Shown here: positions 57,693 to 64,000 of the stretch, piece after piece
Layout: every line of letters begins with the position of its first letter
Numbering within the stretch: position 1 is the first letter of the stretch
From: Shewanella olleyana
GTDB lineage: Bacteria; Pseudomonadota; Gammaproteobacteria; Enterobacterales; Shewanellaceae
Reading direction: 5' to 3'
NCBI RefSeq assembly: GCF_023283825.1
Contig: NZ_JAKILD010000001.1
Coordinates: forward strand, 62,001 to 126,000
Length of the DNA: 64,000 nucleotides
Made by a program: the position numbers and the translations under genes
Notes under the pieces: model-generated
What the model saw: the letters and a program-made list of their open reading frames with translations, nothing else
Database searches by the model: none
Told to the model about the DNA's origin: nothing

Positions 57693-58892
57693 TTAAGCTT
57701 TGATTAACTTAATTGCATCTTCAGCGATAACCCACTCTTCATTCGTTGGGATAACCATCGCCACAGTGCTGCCTTCTTCGGTGATCACGCCGTCTTTACC
57801 AAAACGTGCCGCTAGGTTTTTCTCTTCATTAACATTGAAGTTAAAGATAGCTAGCATTTCGAGTACTTTTGCGCGGATGATGTCAGAGTTCTCGCCGATA
57901 CCGCCAGTGAATACCACGGCGTCTAAACGCCCTAACGGTACAGTGTAAGAGGCGATATATTTTGCCAAACGGTAGCAGAAGATTTCTAATGCTAATGTCG
58001 CGCCTTTATGGCCATCTTTATAACCGTCTTCAATACCACGGCAGTCATTGGTTAATTCAGAAATACCTAATAATCCGCTTTGCTTATTGAGTAGGTTATT
58101 TACCTCATCAATGGTGTAACCAAGTTGATTAACTAAGTGGTAGATGATTGAAGGGTCCATGTCGCCACAGCGAGTACCCATAACCAAACCTTCAAGTGGT
58201 GTTAAGCCCATTGAAGTGTCAACACTCTTACCACCTTTAACCGCAGTGACAGACGCGCCATTACCTAAATGAGCCACAATAACGTTTGTATCAGCGACTT
58301 CTTGGTTCAACACTTTTGCTGCTTCACGGCTTACAAATAAGTGACTTGTACCGTGCATTCCGTAGCGACGGATACCGTGCTCGCGGTATAGCTTGTAAGG
58401 TAAGGCGTATATGTAAGCATGCTCAGGCATTGTTTGGTGGAATGCTGTATCAAAAACAGCAACCTGTGGCAGAGAAGGGAATGATGCTATGGCCGCACGA
58501 ATACCAATTAAATGCGCTGGGTTATGAAGTGGCGCTAGTGAAGCACAATCTTCAATACCACTGATCACGTCTTCATTAATGATCACTGAGCGAGAGTATT
58601 TCTCACCACCATGAACAATACGATGACCAATTGCTTGGATTTGCGCCGCTAATTCTGGCTGGTCAGCAAGAATATTGTTAACTATGTATTCAACAGCTTC
58701 ACGGTGAGCGGTAAATGCGCCTAATTTGGCTTCATTTTTTGCGCCGTTAACTTTCCATTTGATGCGTGAATCTTCTAAACCGAAGCATTCAGCAAGTCCT
58801 GATATGTGATCATCACCTGAAACAGCATCAATTACAGCGAATTTTAAAGAAGAGCTACCGCAGTTGAGTACTAGTACGAGTTTTTCTGACAT
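57693..58892 (-). CDS. ackA: Acetate kinase
   Basis: The 399-residue product has the ASKHA signature motifs: [15 protein letters not shown] at the N-terminus, [20 protein letters not shown], and the C-terminal FTGGIGENS. It makes acetate and ATP from acetyl phosphate. AAAGGTC precedes the ATG. It is the first gene of ackA-pta. The upstream region has a TGAAAT/ATTTCA palindrome at 58935-58951. Confidence 0.97.
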   Translation of the reverse strand: MSEKLVLVLNCGSSSLKFAVIDAVSGDDHISGLAECFGLEDSRIKWKVNGAKNEAKLGAFTAHREAVEYIVNNILADQPELAAQIQAIGHRIVHGGEKYSRSVIINEDVISGIEDCASLAPLHNPAHLIGIRAAIASFPSLPQVAVFDTAFHQTMPEHAYIYALPYKLYREHGIRRYGMHGTSHLFVSREAAKVLNQEVADTNVIVAHLGNGASVTAVKGGKSVDTSMGLTPLEGLVMGTRCGDMDPSIIYHLVNQLGYTIDEVNNLLNKQSGLLGISELTNDCRGIEDGYKDGHKGATLALEIFCYRLAKYIASYTVPLGRLDAVVFTGGIGENSDIIRAKVLEMLAIFNFNVNEEKNLAARFGKDGVITEEGSTVAMVIPTNEEWVIAEDAIKLIKA

Positions 58893-59067
58893 GTTGAGAC
58901 CTTTTAGTCTGATCGAGCAAAATTTAAATTGACGTGAAATGTGTTATTTCAACTATCAATCATAGTTAATTAATTACTAAACAACCGATAAATTTACCGT
59001 AAATTTGGGGCTAATTATCGCTGTGTGCTATGGTGCATATATACTTCAAATCTTATAGGGCGTAACG

Positions 59068-59511
59068 TTGAGCGTAAAAGTCTTCAAAATCATAGGTGAT
59101 GGTCGGCGTTATATGAAAGCTTGGCCTATGGTTCGACAACTTGGGTTTTATTTCCCTGAATACCGCGTTGTTAGGGCAACCCATTTAGGCATTTTGTTTA
59201 TGCCGTTTTTCGCAATCTTGGCAGCAATTAGTCAAGTGTATGTCAATGGCTGGGCGTTTTTACCTCAGGCTATTGCGATACTACTATTCTTTATCAGCTT
59301 GCCTATTCAGGGTTTACTATGGCTGGGTATACGCGCTAAACACCCTTTACCAATAACTCTATTTGATTGGACTAATCAGCTCACCACTAAAATGAGTTCC
59401 ATGGGCATAACCTGCCAACCTCTAGGGGCTAAAGCGTGTTATTTAGATATGGCACTTATATTAAAAATGGCGTTTGAACGTTTGGATAAAAGTTACTGGG
59501 AACAGCTTTAA
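59068..59511 (+). CDS. yfbV: UPF0208 membrane protein YfbV
   Basis: The 147-residue product has two membrane helices (LGILFMPFFAILAAISQVYV, and FLPQAIAILLFFISLPIQGLLWLG) and matches the length and ends of E. coli YfbV, a DUF412 protein of unclear role, reported to influence Ter macrodomain insulation. It lies divergent from ackA, as in E. coli. The start is TTG with AGGG seven bases upstream. Confidence 0.9.
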   Translation: MSVKVFKIIGDGRRYMKAWPMVRQLGFYFPEYRVVRATHLGILFMPFFAILAAISQVYVNGWAFLPQAIAILLFFISLPIQGLLWLGIRAKHPLPITLFDWTNQLTTKMSSMGITCQPLGAKACYLDMALILKMAFERLDKSYWEQL

Positions 59512-59521
59512 TAAGCTGTTT

Positions 59522-60253
59522 TTAATAGTCTGCTTTTATGCCACGTTCTGTGAATACCGCTTTAATGGCATCCATTGTGTCTTTGCTTGGTGGTTTAGTG
59601 TCGGTTAACGAGTATGTTTCGCCAAACGCTTCCCACTTGTGAGTGCCTAACTGGTGATAAGGTAGTAACTCTACCTTTTCAACATTCTTCATTGGTTCAA
59701 TAAAGTCTGCTAATGCTTTGGCTGATGCAAGATCTTCAGTAAAACCGTCTACGACAACATATCTTACCCAAGTCTTTTGGTTTCGCTTTGCCAAGTACTC
59801 GGCAAATTGAAGCGTACGTTGATTACTGACCTTGGTTAAATCGATGTGCTTAGCATCATCCATTTGTTTAATGTCGAGTAACACTAAATCGGTATTGTCG
59901 AGTAATTCGTCAATGACTGGCGTGTATTTACGCACAAAACCATTAGTGTCTAGGCAAGTATGTAAATCATTTTCTTTGCAGGCTTTAAAAAGCTCTGAGA
60001 CAAACTCAGCTTGAAGAATGGCTTCTCCACCGGTTGCTGTCACTCCACCGGACTTTAGGAAAGGTTTGTAACCGATGATTTGGCTCATGAGCTCATCGAC
60101 TGTTACTTCTTTACCGCCGTCTAAATCCCAAGTATCACGGTTATGGCAATACTGGCATTTCATTAAACAACCCTGCATAAACGCGACATAGCGAATGCCA
60201 GGGCCGTCAACGGTTCCAAAGGATTCAATAGAGTGGATACGACCTGTGGTCAT
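59522..60253 (-). CDS. pflA: Pyruvate formate-lyase activating enzyme
   Basis: The 243-residue radical SAM enzyme puts the glycyl radical on PflB. It has the C-x3-C-x2-C motif in GCLMKCQYC and the GGEAILQ SAM motif. ATG 60253 fits the E. coli N-terminus and has GGAG upstream. It lies downstream of pflB with a hairpin between, so it is probably expressed at a lower level. Confidence 0.96.
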   Translation of the reverse strand: MTTGRIHSIESFGTVDGPGIRYVAFMQGCLMKCQYCHNRDTWDLDGGKEVTVDELMSQIIGYKPFLKSGGVTATGGEAILQAEFVSELFKACKENDLHTCLDTNGFVRKYTPVIDELLDNTDLVLLDIKQMDDAKHIDLTKVSNQRTLQFAEYLAKRNQKTWVRYVVVDGFTEDLASAKALADFIEPMKNVEKVELLPYHQLGTHKWEAFGETYSLTDTKPPSKDTMDAIKAVFTERGIKADY

Positions 60254-60270
60254 GGGCTCTCCAAACAAGC

Positions 60271-60305
60271 AAAAAAAAAAGGTTGTACTAAATATTAGTA
60301 CAACC
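60271..60305 (-). terminator. pflB terminator or attenuator
   Basis: A perfect 11-bp stem (GGTTGTACTAA with TTAGTACAACC, ATA loop) is followed, on the minus strand, by ten Ts. It lies between pflB and pflA and should limit read-through. Confidence 0.85.
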
Positions 60306-60319
60306 AATTTTAAGAATTA

Positions 60320-62602
60320 TTACAAGCCTTTAGTGAAAGTACGTGTAATTACATCTTGTTGCTGTTCAGCTGTTAGTGCATTGAAACGTACAGCGTAACC
60401 TGATACTCGGATGGTTAATTGTGGGTACTTTTCAGGGTTCACAATTGCATCTTCAAGCATTTCACGGTTCATCACGTTCACGTTTAAGTGCTGACCACCT
60501 TCGCTATTAGCGTTACTCATGAAGTAACCGTCCATTAGCGATGCAAGGTTAGCACGGCGACCTGTCTCATCTTTACCTAGTGCGTTTGGCACGATAGAGA
60601 AAGTGTAAGAGATACCGTCTTGTGCGTGAGCAAAAGGCAGTTTTGCTACTGATGTCAATGATGCAATTGCACCGTTTTCATCACGACCATGCATTGGGTT
60701 AGCACCTGGAGCAAATGGCGCGCCAGCTGGACGACCATCAGGAGTTGTACCTGTTTTCTTACCGTATACAACGTTAGATGTAATGGTCAAGATTGACTGT
60801 GTTGGAATTGCATTGCGGTACATTTTCTTAGTACGGATCTTAGCCATGAAACGCTCAACTAAGTCACAAGCAATATCATCTACACGTGGGTCATTGTTAC
60901 CAAATTTCGGGTAGTCACCTGAAATATCAAAGTCGATTGCAATACCGTCTTCATCACGGATAGGCTTAACTGTACCGAATTTAATTGCTGATAATGAATC
61001 AGCAGCAATTGAAAGACCCGCAATACCACATGCCATAGTACGACGAACATCACGGTCATGAAGTGCCATTAACGCAGCTTCATAAGAGTACTTATCGTGC
61101 ATGTAATGGATAGAGTTAAGTGCAGTCACATATTGTGTTGCTAACCAATCCATTAAGCCGTCTAAACGACCCATTACATCATCAAAATCTAAAACGTCAG
61201 CAGTAATTTTGTCGGCTTTAGGGCCTACTTGGATTTTCAGTTTCTCGTCCACACCGCCATTGATAGCGTAAAGCATGGTTTTAGCTAAGTTAGCGCGAGC
61301 ACCGAAGAACTGCATGTGTTTACCCACAATCATTGGGCTTACACAACAAGCAATGGCGTAATCGTCAGATTCGAAATCAGGACGCATTAAATCATCGTTT
61401 TCATACTGGATAGAACTAGTATCGATAGATACTTTGGCACAGAAGTTTTTGAAACCTTGTGGTAATTCGTTCGACCATAAAACAGTGATGTTTGGCTCAG
61501 GGCTAGGGCCCATGTTGTATAAAGTGTGTAAGAAACGGAAGCTGTTCTTAGTCACTAAAGTACGGCCATCTAAACCCATACCAGCAACAGATTCAGTTGC
61601 CCAGATTGGGTCGCCAGAGAATAACTCATCGTATTCTGGAGTACGTAGGAAACGAACCATACGTAGTTTCATCACGAAATGGTCAACCATTTCTTGTGCT
61701 TGTTCTTCAGTTAATACACCGTTAGCGATATCACGTTCGATGAAGATATCAAGGAATGATGAAGTACGACCTAATGACATTGCTGCGCCGTTTTGGCTTT
61801 TAACTGCAGCAAGGTAACCAAAGTATGTCCATTGAATCGCTTCTTTTGCATTCGTTGCTGGTAGAGAAATATCACAGCCGTATTTAGCTGCCATTTTCTT
61901 CATTTGACCTAAAGCGCGATGCTGCTCTGCAATTTCTTCACGAAGCTGCATTGTGCTTGATAAATCTTCACCTGCTTCAAAACCCGCTTGAAGTGAAGAG
62001 AACTGAGCGAACTTGTCTTTCATTAGGTAATCGACACCGTAAAGTGCGATACGACGGTAATCACCAATAATACGACCACGACCGTATGCATCAGGTAAGC
62101 CGGTTAAAATACCAGACTTACGACAAGCCATGATTTCAGGCGTGTAAATATCAAATACGCCTTGGTTATGGGTTTTACGTAATTCAGAGTAAGTGTATTT
62201 TACGTCTTCATCTAATACGCGGTCGTATGCTTTACAAGAACCTTCAACCATACGAATACCACCATTAGGTAGCATTGCACGTTTAAGTGGCGCATCAGTT
62301 TGTAAACCAACGATGGTTTCTAAATCTTTGTTGATATAGCCAGCATCGTGAGAAGTAATGGTAGAAACTATTTTTGTGTCGAAATCAACAGGAGCGTGAG
62401 TGCTGTTCTCTTGCTTGATACCGACCATCACTTTTTCCCAAAGTGTTTCAGTCGCTTGAGTTGCACCAGCTAGAAAAGATTCATCACCTTCATAAGGTGT
62501 GTAGTTCTTTTGAATAAAGTCACGAACATTAACTTCAGTTTTCCAATCGCCAGCTTCAAAACCTTGCCAAGCGTTTGCAAATAATTCTGTTTTATCGGTC
62601 AT
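60320..62602 (-). CDS. pflB: Formate C-acetyltransferase (pyruvate formate-lyase)
   Basis: The 760-residue glycyl-radical enzyme, the E. coli length, splits pyruvate with CoA into acetyl-CoA and formate under anoxia. The active-site cysteine pair is in AIACCVSPM and the radical glycine in VSGYAVRFN (residue 735 with the initiator Met). ATG 62602 has GAAGGTAATTACC before it; upstream codons are not coding. It is followed by pflA. Confidence 0.98.
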   Translation of the reverse strand: MTDKTELFANAWQGFEAGDWKTEVNVRDFIQKNYTPYEGDESFLAGATQATETLWEKVMVGIKQENSTHAPVDFDTKIVSTITSHDAGYINKDLETIVGLQTDAPLKRAMLPNGGIRMVEGSCKAYDRVLDEDVKYTYSELRKTHNQGVFDIYTPEIMACRKSGILTGLPDAYGRGRIIGDYRRIALYGVDYLMKDKFAQFSSLQAGFEAGEDLSSTMQLREEIAEQHRALGQMKKMAAKYGCDISLPATNAKEAIQWTYFGYLAAVKSQNGAAMSLGRTSSFLDIFIERDIANGVLTEEQAQEMVDHFVMKLRMVRFLRTPEYDELFSGDPIWATESVAGMGLDGRTLVTKNSFRFLHTLYNMGPSPEPNITVLWSNELPQGFKNFCAKVSIDTSSIQYENDDLMRPDFESDDYAIACCVSPMIVGKHMQFFGARANLAKTMLYAINGGVDEKLKIQVGPKADKITADVLDFDDVMGRLDGLMDWLATQYVTALNSIHYMHDKYSYEAALMALHDRDVRRTMACGIAGLSIAADSLSAIKFGTVKPIRDEDGIAIDFDISGDYPKFGNNDPRVDDIACDLVERFMAKIRTKKMYRNAIPTQSILTITSNVVYGKKTGTTPDGRPAGAPFAPGANPMHGRDENGAIASLTSVAKLPFAHAQDGISYTFSIVPNALGKDETGRRANLASLMDGYFMSNANSEGGQHLNVNVMNREMLEDAIVNPEKYPQLTIRVSGYAVRFNALTAEQQQDVITRTFTKGL

Positions 62603-63215
62603 GGTAATTACCTTCTCGTTAATTGACTGTTGATGTGCCACACAATGGTAGTTGATAACTGTTACAACCAAGTTGGCATATCAAAAAATTGAGACCCTTA
62701 ATAATGGATAATGACTAAGGCATCTAATCTGTGCGTTAACCCACTAATATTTTTACTGAGTTAACTAAAATTCTTATAAATCTAAATTGGTAAGACCAAT
62801 TTACCCAAAGAATATTAGCATAGGTTTTATCCAACTTCACTTAATTAAATCAAAATCGAATAAGATATGGACAAAAATGTTATCTGGCTAACACTTTTTG
62901 AGCAAAAAGTTTTTTATTCAATCATTAGTGACTACTCTTGCGGCTTGTTGTTGGCTAGCTTTGTGTCGCTTTCTTATCACCAGCTAGCTTTGCTATACTG
63001 TTTTATAGCATCTTTTAGATAAGCCGATCATTTATTAGTGAAAGCTTTACTTTTAAAAGCAGCTTCATTACCAAACTCACATAAGTATTCTTGGTATTAC
63101 CAATTTATTTGTATGATTAAATGGTGGCGTTAAATGCGGTTAAGTTTGCTATAACGAGTCACGCTGTTTATTCGCTTTGTTAGTTCTATTTAGTTTTAAA
63201 AGATTTGAGGTTTTT
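62603..63215. promoter_or_regulatory. Divergent pflB-focA control region
   Basis: The 613-bp region should hold anaerobic promoters for both genes. GCTATA at 62992-62997 and TATAGC at 63004-63009 form a palindrome. GCTAGCTTTG occurs twice at about 62953-62992. CTTAATTAAA near 62840 resembles an ArcA site. I see no perfect FNR site (TTGAT-N4-ATCAA). Confidence 0.4.
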
Positions 63216-64000
63216 ATGCAGAAATTAACCGGTGAAGAACGCCAAAAATCGGCAGATTCAACGACCGAGTTAACAAATAAGCCGTCAGAGCCGACGACTT
63301 ATGAACAAGCAGAAAAGTTTGGTTTAGCTAAGGTGGCCAAAAGCCCTTGGCAATCTTTCATCTTATCGATATTTGCCGGTGCTTTTATTGCTATCGCATT
63401 TGTATTTTATGTCACGGTAACCACTGGCAGCACCAGCGGTTGGGGAATGACGCGCTTTATTGGCGGTATTGCATTCAGCTTAGGACTGATTTTAGTGGTA
63501 GTTTGTGGCGCTGAGTTATTTACTAGCACTGTACTAACTTCAATTCCTTGGGCGCAAAAACAGATAAAAACTGCAACGCAGCTACAATGCTGGGCAAGGG
63601 TTTATAGTGGTAACTTACTTGGTGCACTTATTATGGTGTTGCTGATTATGTCGTCACGTATGTTCGAGTTAAACAGCGGGCAGTGGGGGCTTAATGCACT
63701 TAATATTGCCCAGCACAAAATTCACCATACTTGGGGGCAGGCATTCACCTTGGGTATCTTATGTAATATGTTGGTTTGTCTTGCTGTGTGGATGACGTTT
63801 GCAACTAAAGATTTATTAACTAAATCTTTTTTAATGATATTACCTGTAGCGATGTTTGTGAGTAGTGGCTTTGAGCATAGTATTGCGAATATGTTTATGG
63901 TGCCTTTGGGAGTTGCGATACATTCTTTTGCGCCAGAAAGCTTTTATCTTGCGTTGAATATTAACCCTCAGCAATATGCCGACTTAACCTTAGTCAATTT
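63216..64000 (+). CDS. focA: Formate/nitrite transporter family channel, 3' end outside window
   Basis: The frame is open to the window end, 261 codons. FNT features: MQKLTGEERQK soluble start, then helices with SIFAGAFIAIAFVFYVTVTT, CGAELFTS, VYSGNLLGALI, LGILCNMLVCLAVWM and SSGFEHSIANMFMVPL. This is FocA-type formate transport at the inner membrane. GAGG precedes the ATG. It is divergent from pflB, not in the same operon as in E. coli. Confidence 0.92.
   Translation, partial: MQKLTGEERQKSADSTTELTNKPSEPTTYEQAEKFGLAKVAKSPWQSFILSIFAGAFIAIAFVFYVTVTTGSTSGWGMTRFIGGIAFSLGLILVVVCGAELFTSTVLTSIPWAQKQIKTATQLQCWARVYSGNLLGALIMVLLIMSSRMFELNSGQWGLNALNIAQHKIHHTWGQAFTLGILCNMLVCLAVWMTFATKDLLTKSFLMILPVAMFVSSGFEHSIANMFMVPLGVAIHSFAPESFYLALNINPQQYADLTLVN

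Noticed and set aside
62672..63215. A perfect FNR/EtrA site upstream of pflB or focA
   Set aside because: No TTGAT-N4-ATCAA match was found by eye; only loose half-sites and an ArcA-like stretch.
1..64000. CRISPR array, prophage or intact insertion sequence
   Set aside because: No regularly spaced direct repeats with spacers, no phage structural genes and no transposase gene were found.

Overview
The window looks like chromosomal DNA of a marine gammaproteobacterium of the Shewanella type. It is AT-rich. It carries the uvrY-uvrC-pgsA block followed by tRNA-Gly, tRNA-Cys and tRNA-Leu, a rplY of the short form, tamA-tamB, hrpA, and a fermentation block (ackA-pta, yfbV, pflB-pflA, focA). The genus is inferred from gene content and protein resemblance, not from a database search.

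Layout. 1-9.1 kb: an accessory start with a dispersed 209-bp repeat and a nuclease-like hypothetical gene, then a TolB-N/TPR membrane protein, a GNAT acetyltransferase, small enzymes, and an HlyD/DUF2955 efflux pair followed by an AraC regulator. 9.5-18.9 kb: an AI-2E-type permease and a K+ channel, then three large signalling genes (REC-REC-kinase, a 1566-residue hybrid kinase, REC-HD-GYP). 19.4-24 kb: a lipoprotein, uvrY-uvrC-pgsA and three tRNAs. 24-31.1 kb: a mixed interval between two identical tRNA-Leu genes, holding a PL7 alginate lyase lipoprotein, a tetR-oxidoreductase operon with two operators, an SGNH hydrolase, yqfB, an LRR-protein kinase and a uracil-DNA-glycosylase-like gene. 31.2-38.6 kb: a decayed tRNA-Leu, an SDR/LysR divergent pair, a B12-binding radical SAM enzyme, a 1.1-kb spacer with the second 209-bp repeat, a TauE/SafE permease, a 2OG-Fe(II) oxygenase and an HU-like protein. 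38.8-53.7 kb: envelope genes (L,D-transpeptidase, MepK-like endopeptidase, tamA-tamB), rplY, isoaspartyl peptidase, a MITE-like element, a CBS protein and hrpA. 53.7-64 kb: a tiny isolated gene with its own terminator, a lipoprotein, pta-ackA, yfbV, pflA-pflB, and a divergent focA that runs off the end.

How the genes work together. pflB/pflA make acetyl-CoA and formate from pyruvate, ackA-pta turn acetyl-CoA into acetate with ATP gain, and focA moves formate. tamA-tamB and the two peptidoglycan enzymes serve the envelope. The signalling block ends in an HD-GYP protein, which suggests phosphorelay control of cyclic-di-GMP.

I found no CRISPR array, prophage, intact insertion sequence or defence island, and no clear multi-gene novel system. 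The best unexplained items are the isolated 26-codon gene at 54075, the dispersed 209-bp repeat beside accessory genes, the MITE-like element at 48948, the tRNA-Leu-bounded interval, the paired operators of the tetR operon, and a DnaA-box-like cluster at 55025.
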